Source: Geomonas sp. RF6
GTDB taxonomy: Bacteria > Desulfobacterota > Desulfuromonadia > Geobacterales > Geobacteraceae
Assembly: GCF_021044625.1 (NCBI RefSeq)
Contig: NZ_CP087999.1
Location: forward strand, 4,299,001-4,363,000
Direction of reading: 5' to 3'
DNA: 64,000 bases
Below are positions 8,648-17,481 of this stretch, one piece after another (within the stretch, counting starts at the first letter, position 1; each line of letters starts with the position of its first letter). The position numbers were made by a program, and so were the translations under genes. Under the pieces are notes generated by a model. The model was not told the DNA's origin. It saw only the letters and a program-made list of their open reading frames with translations, and ran no database searches.

Positions 8648-9328
8648 ATGGAATCGTTTTTCCTGAAGATTTCCATCATGCTCGTTCCGGCTCTCATGGC
8701 GATTACCTGCCACGAGGTGTCTCATGGCTATATCGCCAGCCGGTTCGGAGACGATACCGCCCGCTCCCTCGGACGGCTCACCCTGAACCCCCTGAAACAC
8801 CTCGACATTCTCGGCACCCTCATGGTCTTCTTCGTGGGGATCGGGTGGGCCAAGCCGGTCCCGGTGAACTTCAGCCGCCTGCGCAAGCCGAAACGCGACA
8901 TGATCTGGGTCGCGGTCGCGGGACCAGTCACCAATTTCCTGCTCGCCACCGCATCGGCACTCGCGCTGCGCGGCATTGTGCTCCTCGATGGCGCCATCCC
9001 CGGCGGCTCCTCGCTCGCGACTTTCCTTGACCCGATCACCCTGATGCTCGCCTTCTCGGTGTATATCAACCTGCTCCTGGCGATCTTCAACCTGATCCCG
9101 GTCCCCCCCCTGGACGGCGGAAGGGTCGCGGTGGGGCTTTTGCCGTACCGTCAATCGATGCTCCTGGCGCGGCTAGAGCCGTTCGGCATGGTCCTCATCG
9201 TCCTGCTGGTCTTCTTCACCGATGTCTTCAGCTACCTCCTTCTCCCGGCGCTGACCTTCGGGGTGCAGCTCCTCGCAGGCCCTCAGAGCGGGATGGTGTT
9301 TGGCGTGACGCGGTTGATGATGCGGTGA
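8648..9328 (+). CDS. Site-2 protease family (M50) intramembrane metalloprotease
   Basis: A 226-residue membrane protein with 5-6 hydrophobic segments. The zinc site is HEVSHG (HExxH) in the first segment near residue 22, and the third ligand region reads NLIPVPPLDGGR near residue 150, both hallmarks of the short FpvI/YwhC-like M50 subfamily that lacks a PDZ domain. The ATG is preceded by AAAAAGGA. Members cut membrane-embedded substrates such as anti-sigma factors, but the substrate of this subfamily is usually unknown. trpS follows after 91 bases, a linkage common in Geobacter relatives. Confidence 0.87.
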   Translation: MESFFLKISIMLVPALMAITCHEVSHGYIASRFGDDTARSLGRLTLNPLKHLDILGTLMVFFVGIGWAKPVPVNFSRLRKPKRDMIWVAVAGPVTNFLLATASALALRGIVLLDGAIPGGSSLATFLDPITLMLAFSVYINLLLAIFNLIPVPPLDGGRVAVGLLPYRQSMLLARLEPFGMVLIVLLVFFTDVFSYLLLPALTFGVQLLAGPQSGMVFGVTRLMMR

Positions 9329-9419
9329 TTATTCCCGCACCATAATAAATCCTTCTCGGGCGGAGCGCGGTTCAAGCTCCCCCTGCTAAAGCTGGAATTC
9401 AAAAAGGAGTCGTAAAAGA

Positions 9420-10400
9420 ATGAGCAAACGCATCGTTAGCGGCATGAGACCTACCGGAAAACTGCACCTCGGGCACTACCACGGTGTGCTCTCCAACTGG
9501 AGGGAACTGCAGCGTTCCTACGAGTGTTTCTTCTTCGTCGCTGACTGGCACTCCCTCACCACCGAGTACGCCAGCACCGCGGGGATCCGCGAGAGCATCT
9601 ACGAGATGGTGCTCGACTGGCTGGCCTTCGGGATCGATCCTGAAAAGAGCGTCATCTTCGAGCAGAGCAGGGTGCCGCAGCACGCGGAGCTCAACCTGAT
9701 CCTCTCCATGATCACCCCCGTCTCCTGGCTGGAAAGAAACCCGACGTACAAGGAGATGCAGGAAAACCTCACCACCAAGGACCTCTCCACCATGGGGTTC
9801 CTCGGCTACCCGGTCCTCATGGCCAGCGACATCCTGGTGTACAAGGCGCTGCAGGTGCCGGTCGGCCAGGACCAGCTGCCGCACCTGGAGATCACCAGGG
9901 AGATCGCCCGCCGCTTCAATTATCTCTACGGTGAAGTCTTCCCCGAGCCGGCCGCTCTTCTCACGGAGACGCCGAAGGTCCTCGGGCTGGACGGCCGCAA
10001 GATGAGCAAGTCGTACAACAATGCCATCTTCCTCGGCGAGACGGCGGAAGAGACGAGGAAAAAACTGATGGGGATGGTGACAGATGCTGAGCGCGTCTAT
10101 CGCAAGGATCCGGGTGAGCCGGACCGCTGCGTCGCCTTCACCCTCCACTCTCTCTATGTGGCGGAAGAGAAGCGAGAGGAGGTGGTGACTGCCTGCCGCG
10201 GCGCCCAGATCGGCTGCGTCGACTGCAAAAAGATCCTCGCCGAGGCGGTCGTGGAGACCCTGGCGCCGTTCCGTGCCCGCCGCGAAGAGCTGGCGGCGCA
10301 GAAGGGGCTCGTCCAGGATGTGCTCGCCGACGGCGCCCGCAAGGCCGAAGCGGTTGCCAAGATGACGATGGAAGAGGTGCGCGAGGCGCTCAAACTGTAG
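9420..10400 (+). CDS. trpS: Tryptophan-tRNA ligase
   Basis: A 326-residue class I aminoacyl-tRNA synthetase, the normal length for bacterial TrpRS. The HIGH-like motif is GKLHLGHYHG at about residues 13-22 and the KMSKS loop is GRKMSKS at about 195. It charges tRNA-Trp in the cytoplasm. AAAGGAGT lies 7 bases before the ATG. It sits between an M50 protease and scpA on the same strand, with a gap of 90 bases to scpA, so the four genes are likely one operon. Confidence 0.96.
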   Translation: MSKRIVSGMRPTGKLHLGHYHGVLSNWRELQRSYECFFFVADWHSLTTEYASTAGIRESIYEMVLDWLAFGIDPEKSVIFEQSRVPQHAELNLILSMITPVSWLERNPTYKEMQENLTTKDLSTMGFLGYPVLMASDILVYKALQVPVGQDQLPHLEITREIARRFNYLYGEVFPEPAALLTETPKVLGLDGRKMSKSYNNAIFLGETAEETRKKLMGMVTDAERVYRKDPGEPDRCVAFTLHSLYVAEEKREEVVTACRGAQIGCVDCKKILAEAVVETLAPFRARREELAAQKGLVQDVLADGARKAEAVAKMTMEEVREALKL

Positions 10401-10490
10401 TTATTTCGTTCGACACACGCGGGGCGGACGGGAGCTTTCCCGTTCGCCCTTCCTGCGAGTACTGATTGCACCGAACCGGAGATTCGATTC

Positions 10491-11294
10491 TTGCCACTGG
10501 AGAACCCCCAAACCACCCTCTTTTCGGACGCCCTTGAGAGCGCCTACCAGATAAAGGTGGGGGAGTTCGAGGGGCCTCTTGATCTCCTCCTCCACCTCAT
10601 CAAGAAAAACGAGGTGGACATCTACAACATCCCCATCGCGGAGATCACGCGGCAATATCTCGATTACCTGGAGATCCTGAAGGAGCTGAACCTCGACATC
10701 GCGGGGGAGTTCCTCGTCATGGCGGCGACCCTGATCCAGATCAAGTCGCGCATGCTCCTCCCGCTGACGCAGGAAGAGGAGGAGGGGGGGGCGGTGGAGG
10801 ACCCGAGGGCCGAGCTGGTGCGCCGGCTCCTCGAATACCAGCGCTACCGGGAGGCGGGGCAGGAGCTTGCCGGGCGGCATCTGCTCGGTCGCGACACCTT
10901 CGCGAGAAAATTTCCCTCTCCCGAGCTCGCCGACATCGAGCCGCTGGAAGAGGTGGCGGAGGTGGAGATCTTCGAGCTCGTCGAGGCTTTCCGCCGCGTC
11001 CTCTCCAAGGTTTCGGTCCCCGCCTATCACGAGGTGGAGGCGGACGGGATCAGCATCGCGGAGCGGATCAGCCAGGTCCTTGCCATCCTGCACGGCGGTG
11101 ACGGCATGAGCTTCGAGTCCCTCTTTCCCGACGGCGCCACCCGCGAGCTCCTGGTGGTGACCTTCCTCTCCATCCTGGAGCTCTGCAAGATGAAGATGAT
11201 AAAGGTCGTCCAGGCCGAGAGCCTGGGATCGATCTGGATCTCCTGCCGCGAGCAGGAGGCGGTTACGGAGGAGCCTCTTTGGCAAGATCCCTGA
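10491..11294 (+). CDS. scpA: Segregation and condensation protein A
   Basis: A 267-residue kleisin. The N-terminal helical region (GEFEGPLDLLLHLIKKNEVDIYNIPI, a ScpA hallmark in overlapping parts) contacts the SMC neck, and the C-terminal winged helix binds the SMC head. The start is TTG at 10491, preceded by CGGAG; no ATG fits better. With ScpB and SMC it forms the bacterial condensin. Its 3' end overlaps scpB by 16 bases, indicating translational coupling. Confidence 0.93.
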   Translation: MPLENPQTTLFSDALESAYQIKVGEFEGPLDLLLHLIKKNEVDIYNIPIAEITRQYLDYLEILKELNLDIAGEFLVMAATLIQIKSRMLLPLTQEEEEGGAVEDPRAELVRRLLEYQRYREAGQELAGRHLLGRDTFARKFPSPELADIEPLEEVAEVEIFELVEAFRRVLSKVSVPAYHEVEADGISIAERISQVLAILHGGDGMSFESLFPDGATRELLVVTFLSILELCKMKMIKVVQAESLGSIWISCREQEAVTEEPLWQDP

Positions 11295-11854
11295 AATCGA
11301 TCGTAGAGAGCCTGATTTTTGTGCATGACCAGCCGCTCACCCTCGACCGGCTTTGCACGATCCTCGAGGAGTACGAGCGCCCCGAGATACGCGAGGCCCT
11401 CGAGGAGCTCATGGAGGAGTACGAGCAGGGGGAGCGCGGCATCACCCTGTGCCAGGTCGGGGGGGGCTACCAGCTGCGCAGTCGCCCGGAAAACGCCGAT
11501 TTCCTGCGGCGCCTGACGAAGACAAAGACGGTGAAGTTCAGCCAGTCGGCACTGGAGACCCTTTCCATCATCGCCTACCGTCAGCCGATCACCCGCGGCG
11601 AGATAGAATACCTGCGCGGGGTCGACTCCGGGGGGGTCCTGAAGAATCTCCTGGAGAAGAAGCTCCTGCGCATCATGGGGAAAAAGGACGTCCCCGGCAA
11701 GCCTCTCATTTACGGGACGAGCCGCGAGTTTCTCGAGCTATTCAGCCTGAAGGACCTCGGCGGGCTCCCATCCCTGAAGGAAATCCAGGAGCTCGCCCCG
11801 CACGATCCAAACGCCGAGCAGCCGGCATTACCACTTGACGCTATTGATGCATAG
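11279..11854 (+). CDS. scpB: Segregation and condensation protein B
   Basis: A 191-residue protein with the two winged-helix domains of ScpB; the conserved core reads TLSIIAYRQPITRGEIE and GRP-type DVPGKPLIYGTS. It dimerises and binds ScpA in the SMC condensin complex. The start is a TTG at 11279 inside the end of scpA, with GGAGG just upstream in the scpA coding sequence. Both scp genes thus use TTG starts, which suggests low, matched expression. The 146 bases downstream hold no clear terminator. Confidence 0.93.
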   Translation: MARSLKSIVESLIFVHDQPLTLDRLCTILEEYERPEIREALEELMEEYEQGERGITLCQVGGGYQLRSRPENADFLRRLTKTKTVKFSQSALETLSIIAYRQPITRGEIEYLRGVDSGGVLKNLLEKKLLRIMGKKDVPGKPLIYGTSREFLELFSLKDLGGLPSLKEIQELAPHDPNAEQPALPLDAIDA

Positions 11855-12000
11855 GGGCTACTGCGCTAGAATCTCTACGGGTATCGGTTCCAGCTTCCTC
11901 AGGCACGAAATGTGATAGGCGGAAGCGTCGCCGTGCTTCAGGCAGAGGGCATCTCGGGAAAGCTGCCCGTGTCCCCCATAGTGATCTCCAGGAGGTGCAC

Positions 12001-12801
12001 ATGGTACGTCAGCCGGCGGTAGCAGGAAGGTTCTACAAATCGGATGCCGAGGCGCTGCGCGAGGAACTCGCGGAGCTCATGCCGAAAAACGGCTCGGAGA
12101 AGGCGATCGGCATCGTCGCCCCGCACGCGGGCTTCATCTATTCAGGAAAGGTCGCAGGCTCCGTGTACGGCCAGCTGCAGATCCCTTCCTCCGTCATCGT
12201 CCTGTGCCCCAACCACACCGGCATGGGGTCCGCCGCCGCCCTTTTCCCTACCGGGCAGTGGGACACCCCCCTCGGTCCTGTCCCGATCAACAGCAGGCTC
12301 TCGAAGCTCATTCTGAAGCATGTCCCCCTCCTGAAGGAAGACGAGCTCGCCCACCGCTTCGAGCACTCCCTGGAGGTGCAACTCCCTTTCCTCATGTACC
12401 GAAACCCCGAGGTCAGCATCGCCGCACTCTGCCTTTCCAGCTACGATTTCGAGAGCTGCCGCGACATCGGTGAGGGGATCGTCCAGGCGATTCGCGAATA
12501 CGGCGAAGAGGTCCTCATCGTCGCGAGCTCCGACATGACGCACTACGAATCGGACGACGCGGCGCGCGTGAAGGACGACATAGCGCTCAGCCAGGTCCTC
12601 GCCCTCAACCCCGAGGGGCTCCTCACCTCCTGCCGCCAGCAGTGGATCAGCATGTGCGGCGTCGTCCCCACGACGGTGATGATGGTGGCTGCAAAGGCTC
12701 TCGGGGCGACGAGAGCGCGGCTCGATTCTTACGCCACCAGCGGTGATGTAACAGGTGACCGGCGGCGGGTAGTCGCGTACGCGGGGGTCACCCTGTTCTG
12801 A
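12001..12801 (+). CDS. MEMO1 family protein (AmmeMemoRadiSam protein B)
   Basis: A 266-residue member of the MEMO1 family, related in fold to class III extradiol dioxygenases. Conserved pieces include RQPAVAGRFYKSDA at the N-terminus, VAPHAGFIYSG, CPNHTG, EHSLEVQLPFL and SSDMTHYE; the histidines among these correspond to the family's metal-site residues. The start is ATG 12001, 5 bases after an AGGAGG; a GTG 6 bases earlier overlaps that ribosome-binding site and is rejected. The family often co-occurs with AMMECR1 and a radical SAM protein, but neither is in this window. Stop and next start share one base (TGATG). Confidence 0.9.
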   Translation: MVRQPAVAGRFYKSDAEALREELAELMPKNGSEKAIGIVAPHAGFIYSGKVAGSVYGQLQIPSSVIVLCPNHTGMGSAAALFPTGQWDTPLGPVPINSRLSKLILKHVPLLKEDELAHRFEHSLEVQLPFLMYRNPEVSIAALCLSSYDFESCRDIGEGIVQAIREYGEEVLIVASSDMTHYESDDAARVKDDIALSQVLALNPEGLLTSCRQQWISMCGVVPTTVMMVAAKALGATRARLDSYATSGDVTGDRRRVVAYAGVTLF

Positions 12802-15431
12802 TGGATGTAATCACCACCCATGTGAACGCCGATTTCGATTGCCTCGGCTCGATGGTCGCGGCAAAGAAGATCTACCCTGAAGCCCTCCTTGTCTTCTCGG
12901 GCTCCCAGGAAAAGGGAGTCCGGGACTTCTTCGTAAAGTTCCCCGCGGTTGCCGCCGAATTCACCCGCCTGAAGGACCTCGACCTCAATGCCGTCACCCG
13001 GCTCATCCTCGTCGATTGCCAGCACTCCTCCCGTATCGCCAGGTTTGCCGAGATCGTGCGCCGCCGCGGCCTGGAGATCCATATCTACGACCACCACCCG
13101 AAGGCGGCAGGGGACCTCGACCCAAGCGGCGGCAGCATCCGCTCCTGCGGCTCGAGCACGACCCTTCTGGTGACCCTCCTGCAGCAGCGGAAAACAGCGG
13201 TGACCCCCCAGGAGGCGACGGTAATGATGCTCGGCATCTACGAGGATACCGGGAACCTGACCTTCCCCTCCACGACGACGGAGGACTATGTCGCCGCCGC
13301 GTGGCTCCTCGAGCGGGGCGCCAACCTGAACGAGGTGGCGGACTCCATCAGCCGCGAACTCACGGTGGAGCAGGTCTCCCTGCTGAACGACCTCCTCAAA
13401 TCGATGAAGACCACGACGCTAAAAGGGGTCGACGTCTCCATAGCTCACGCCTCGCTGGATCACTACGTCGGTGATATCGCGGGGCTTGCCCACATGATGC
13501 GTGACATGGAGAACCTGAACGCGCTCTTTATCGTCGTGGGGATGGGGGACCGGATCTACCTCGTGGCGCGCAGCCGCATTCCGGAGGTGCGGGTAGGGGA
13601 GATACTGGAGGAGTTGGGGGGAGGGGGGCACGCAACCGCCGCCTCCGCCACGGTGAAGGGGCTCACCCTCATCCAGACACTGGAGCTCCTCGAGTCCGTG
13701 CTGCGAAGCCGCGTCAATCCGAGGCGGACCGCGCAGGACATCATGTCCGCACCGGTGAAGTCGATCCCTCTGAAGACGACGATAGAGGAGGCACGGGAGC
13801 TCCTGGTGCGCTACAACGTCACCGCCATGCCGGTCGTGGACGTCGAGGGGAAGGTGAAGGGGATCATCTCCAGAAAGACGGTGGAGAAGGCGATGTACCA
13901 CAACCTCGGCGTGGTATCGGTCGCGGACTACATGCACACCGAGTTCATGATCGCCGACCCTGAGACGCCGATTACCGAGATCCAGACCTACATCGTCGGC
14001 AACGACGCCCGTCTGGTGCCAGTCGTCGCCCAGGGGGAGCTTATCGGGGTGATCACCCGTACCGACCTCTTGCGCTACGGCTACGGAGGGGAGGCGCTGT
14101 ACGATCTGGCGCGCGACTCCCTCCCGGTGAAGAGTCGCGAGATCGTGGGTCTCATGAACAAGCACCTCCCCCCGCGGGTGGTGACGATCCTCAGGAACCT
14201 GGGGGAGGTCGGCGACAGGCTGGAGCTCCCGGTCTACGCGGTTGGCGGCTTCGTGCGCGACCTTCTCCTCGGGGTGGTGAACAAGGATATCGACGTCACG
14301 GTGGAGGGGGATGGAATCATATTCGCCGACGCCTTTGCGGCGCAGTACGGGTGCCGGGTGAAGAGCCACCAGAAGTTCGGCACCGCCGTCATCGTCTTCC
14401 CCGACGGCTCAAAGATCGATGTGGCGAGCACACGCCTCGAATACTACGTTTCTCCCGGAGCGCTGCCGACCGTGGAGCGCTCGTCCCTCAAGATGGATCT
14501 CTACCGTCGCGACTTCACCGTCAATACCCTCGCGATCCGGCTAAACAGCGCCTATTTCGGGAGGCTCATCGACTTCTTCGGCGCCAACCGCGACCTGCAG
14601 GACGGGGTCATCAGGGTGCTGCACAACCTCTCCTTTGTGGAGGATCCCACCCGGGTCTTTCGCGCCATCCGCTTTGAGCAGCGCCTCGCCTTCAGGATCG
14701 CGAAGCACACGGAGAATCTCATCAAGAACGCGGTGAAGATGGAATTCCTCGACAAGCTCGGCGGCCGGCGCCTCCTCTCGGAGCTGGTGCATATCCTGAA
14801 AGAGAAGGAGCCGCTGAAGGGGATCTACCGGATGGCGAACCTCGGGCTCTTCCGCTTCATCCGCCCCGATCTGGAGTTCACCCCCGCCGTACAGAATGTG
14901 CTTGAGGGTGTGCGGGAAATCCTCTCCTGGTTCGACCTCCTCTTCCTGGAGCGCCCCTACGAGCGGTGGGCCGTGTACTTTCTGGCGATGTGCGATCCCC
15001 TCACAGACGAGCAGTTCTGGGGGACCTGCACCCGACTCTCTGTGGCGGAGCATTACAAGGAAAAGCTCTACGAGATGAGAAAGGACGGAGCGCTCCTCGT
15101 GACTGCCATGGAAAAGCGTATCTACTCCAACGGCAAGCTGGAAAACAGCGAGATCTACTTCTTCCTGCGCAGTCTGACCGTGGAGGTGCTCCTCTACCTC
15201 ATGGCCCGCAGCCAGCACGCCGAGGTCAAGCGGGCGATCTCTCTTTATTTCACGAAGCTAAGCGGAGTGCGCCCGCTCATCAACGGCGAGGACCTGCAGC
15301 GTCTCGGCGTACAGAAGGGACCTCGCTACCGTGAGCTCCTCGATGCCGCCCTTTCGGCGCGGCTGAACGGAACGGTCTCCAGCAAGGAGGATGAACTGCG
15401 CCTGGTCCAGGGGCTGCTTGCCGCACTGTAG
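12801..15431 (+). CDS. DHH-CBS-tRNA nucleotidyltransferase/poly(A) polymerase fusion
   Basis: An 876-residue protein with three modules. Residues 1-300 are a DHH/DHHA1 phosphoesterase (NADFDCLGS, then YDHHP and GGGGHATAAS). About 310-430 are two CBS domains (AQDIMSAPVKSIPL and VADYMHTEFMIADP). From about 470 to the end is a class II nucleotidyltransferase head with GGFVRDLLLG and DIDVTVEGD, followed by the RNA-binding helical part with DPTRVFRAIRFEQR. The same architecture is known in Aquifex, where it is an A-adding enzyme. Geobacter sulfurreducens is reported to have separate C-adding and A-adding tRNA nucleotidyltransferases plus a poly(A) polymerase, so this is one of these. It overlaps the MEMO gene by one base. 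Confidence 0.9.
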   Translation: MDVITTHVNADFDCLGSMVAAKKIYPEALLVFSGSQEKGVRDFFVKFPAVAAEFTRLKDLDLNAVTRLILVDCQHSSRIARFAEIVRRRGLEIHIYDHHPKAAGDLDPSGGSIRSCGSSTTLLVTLLQQRKTAVTPQEATVMMLGIYEDTGNLTFPSTTTEDYVAAAWLLERGANLNEVADSISRELTVEQVSLLNDLLKSMKTTTLKGVDVSIAHASLDHYVGDIAGLAHMMRDMENLNALFIVVGMGDRIYLVARSRIPEVRVGEILEELGGGGHATAASATVKGLTLIQTLELLESVLRSRVNPRRTAQDIMSAPVKSIPLKTTIEEARELLVRYNVTAMPVVDVEGKVKGIISRKTVEKAMYHNLGVVSVADYMHTEFMIADPETPITEIQTYIVGNDARLVPVVAQGELIGVITRTDLLRYGYGGEALYDLARDSLPVKSREIVGLMNKHLPPRVVTILRNLGEVGDRLELPVYAVGGFVRDLLLGVVNKDIDVTVEGDGIIFADAFAAQYGCRVKSHQKFGTAVIVFPDGSKIDVASTRLEYYVSPGALPTVERSSLKMDLYRRDFTVNTLAIRLNSAYFGRLIDFFGANRDLQDGVIRVLHNLSFVEDPTRVFRAIRFEQRLAFRIAKHTENLIKNAVKMEFLDKLGGRRLLSELVHILKEKEPLKGIYRMANLGLFRFIRPDLEFTPAVQNVLEGVREILSWFDLLFLERPYERWAVYFLAMCDPLTDEQFWGTCTRLSVAEHYKEKLYEMRKDGALLVTAMEKRIYSNGKLENSEIYFFLRSLTVEVLLYLMARSQHAEVKRAISLYFTKLSGVRPLINGEDLQRLGVQKGPRYRELLDAALSARLNGTVSSKEDELRLVQGLLAAL

Positions 15432-15655
15432 CGAATCCGCAACAGAAAGCTGCGCTAAATGGCGTAGTTATCGTCTCGTCCTTCCGTCGTTCCTCTCCGC
15501 AACCCTCCCGCTCCCTCCGCTCACATCTCGGTGGCGCCGCGCCTGGTGCTCCGTTGCAGCTTTTCTTCAAAAAAACTCCCCCTGAGAAAGGAATCGGCCC
15601 GTTTGTTGCTGATGAGGTCGTGATCCCGCACTTGTTTCTGATGGAGGAGAGTTTC

Positions 15656-16039
15656 GTGACGTCTTGGAAAAAGTCCACAGTGGCAGCTTTGATCTTTTGT
15701 CTGGTGTCCTCACCCTGCCTCGCGGCTGCCGAAAACTTCAAAGAGGTCTTCCTCGATGCGCTCTACGGCGGGATCACCGGCGGCCTCATCGGTGCCGCCG
15801 TGATGGCGTTCACGAAGGAGCCGAGCCGGCACCTGGAGTACCTTGGCTACGGTTTCGGAGGGGGGGCGCTCCTCGGCGCAGCGTACGGTACGGTCCGTTC
15901 AGTAAAATCGTTTGCGGAGGTGGAGAACGGCAAGGTGAAATTTGCCATCCCCACCGTCATCCCCGATATACAGGAGACAAAGTCGAACGGCAAGACCCCC
16001 TTCGTGGTGACCGCGCAGTTGCTGCATGGAAAGTTTTGA
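15656..16039 (+). CDS. Small secreted or membrane protein, function unknown
   Basis: 127 residues with a signal peptide (TVAALIFCLVSSPCLAAA). I chose GTG 15656 because GGAGGAG ends 7 bases upstream and the signal peptide then has a short n-region; ATG 15641 is the alternative. The mature protein begins with a glycine-zipper-like membrane segment (DALYGGITGGLIGAAVMAF), then GFGGGALLGAAYGTV, which suggests insertion in or association with a membrane. The C-terminal half is polar with VIPDIQETKSNGK. I do not recognise the family. It stands alone between the PcnB fusion and a repeat-containing gap. Confidence 0.65.
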   Translation: MTSWKKSTVAALIFCLVSSPCLAAAENFKEVFLDALYGGITGGLIGAAVMAFTKEPSRHLEYLGYGFGGGALLGAAYGTVRSVKSFAEVENGKVKFAIPTVIPDIQETKSNGKTPFVVTAQLLHGKF

Positions 16040-16139
16040 CGTAAGTCAAGTTTTTGGACAGTGGCAGGGAGTCATGATCCCGTTTTCGCGTCCTTTTTGG
16101 TCGTTCTGCGGAGCTCGGTGAGGGGGTGCCATAAAAGAG

Positions 16140-16290
16140 CAGGCCCGCCTAACGTTCCCTCCTTTGCGAAGGGGGGACAGGGGGGATTTCCTCTTGCGGG
16201 TGCCGCTCCAGTTCCCTGCCAGTCTGCCGCAAACGTGTCGCCGACATTGCCGGGAACGCCTGCGGCTTATCCCGGCCTACATTGTCTGCT
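16140..16290. repeat. Two different interspersed repeats side by side
   Basis: 16150-16195 is a copy of the TTTGCGAAGGGGGGACAGG family also seen near 7.67 kb and 50.5 kb. 16250-16284 is a copy of a second family (GGGAACGCCTGCGGCTTATC core) that recurs at 35601-35640 and 35800-35838. They fill most of the 329-base gap 16040-16368; no gene is seen there. Confidence 0.7.
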
Positions 16291-16368
16291 TCTTCCTTTG
16301 CAATTCCCGCTCTGTTGCTCCCCTTCGCGCATCCCTGTTATACTTCCCTTCAGAAGGGGGGGACAGAT

Positions 16369-17409
16369 TTGGCTCTCAACGGAAGACTTCCGGACCTCAA
16401 AGGGTACACCGATGCCCTCCTCAACTGGGTGGGGGGGCGCGGCAAGATACTCATCGTGGTGCACGACAACCCCGATCCCGACGCCCTCGCCTCCGCGATG
16501 GCTCTTCGCCACCTCTTCGCGGTGCGCACCAACAGGGAAGCGATCATCGCCTTTTCCGGGATGATCGGCCGCAGCGAAAACCTGGCGATGGCCAAGAATC
16601 TCCAGATCCCCCTTACCCCCTTTCAACTGATCGAACTGAAGGCCTTCCCCGTCGTCTGCCTCCTCGACAGCCAGCCCGGCACCGGGAACAACGCGCTCCC
16701 CCCCGGCGCCCGCGTTGACCTCGTCATCGACCACCACCCGATGCGCGAGGGGAGCGCCACCTGCAAGTGGATCGACATCCGGCCCGACTACGGGGCCACC
16801 AGCACCATCCTCTACGAGTATCTGCGGGTGCAGGGGATCTCTATTGGTACTAAGCTCGCCACCGCTCTTTTCTACGCCATCAAGTCGGAGACGCAGGATC
16901 TGGGGAGGGAGGCGAAGCGCCCCGACCGCGAGGCGTATCTCACCCTTTTTCCCCTGGCCAACAAGGTCCTCCTGAACTCCATCGTGCGCCCGAGACTCCC
17001 CCGCGAGTACTTTGCCGCGCTGCACTCCGGTCTCAGGCACGCCCGGATTTACGGCAATGTGCTGGTGGCATCGCTGAAGCATGTGCAGTTCCCGGAAGTC
17101 GTCGCCGAGTTTGCCGACCTGGTGGTGCGGCTGGAAGGGGTCGAGACCGCGCTTTGCATGGGGCACGTGAACCGCCAGATGATCCTCTCCATCAGGACGG
17201 AGTCGCAGGAATTGAACGCGGGGGAGCTCCTCAGGACCGTTGTCGACGGCTACGGGAGCGCCGGCGGTCATGGGATGATGGCTGGCGGGAAACTCAACGA
17301 GACAGATGAGAGCGACGAAGCGATGACTGCCACGGAGGGGCTCATGATCCGGCGCTTCCTGGAGTACCTCGGTGTGGTGCAGGGGGAGCCGGAATGTCTC
17401 ATCCCTTGA
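16369..17409 (+). CDS. Stand-alone DHH/DHHA1 phosphoesterase (NrnA/DhhP type)
   Basis: 346 residues. The DHH domain shows HDNPDPDALAS near residue 30 and DHHPM near 120; the DHHA1 domain ends with GSAGGHGMMAGG near 300. The start is TTG 16369, 6 bases after an AAGGGGGGG ribosome-binding site and directly before the conserved sequence. Stand-alone DHH-DHHA1 proteins of this length are nanoRNases and pAp phosphatases (NrnA) or c-di-AMP/pApA phosphodiesterases (DhhP); the sequence alone does not separate them. A diadenylate cyclase gene 20 kb away makes the c-di-AMP option worth keeping. Confidence 0.85.
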   Translation: MALNGRLPDLKGYTDALLNWVGGRGKILIVVHDNPDPDALASAMALRHLFAVRTNREAIIAFSGMIGRSENLAMAKNLQIPLTPFQLIELKAFPVVCLLDSQPGTGNNALPPGARVDLVIDHHPMREGSATCKWIDIRPDYGATSTILYEYLRVQGISIGTKLATALFYAIKSETQDLGREAKRPDREAYLTLFPLANKVLLNSIVRPRLPREYFAALHSGLRHARIYGNVLVASLKHVQFPEVVAEFADLVVRLEGVETALCMGHVNRQMILSIRTESQELNAGELLRTVVDGYGSAGGHGMMAGGKLNETDESDEAMTATEGLMIRRFLEYLGVVQGEPECLIP

Positions 17410-17481
17410 CCGGCTTAGCCTGCGCCGTGCGCGCAGATACTCATGAAAGCGGTTGCCAAACAAGAGGTAAAATGTTAGTAC

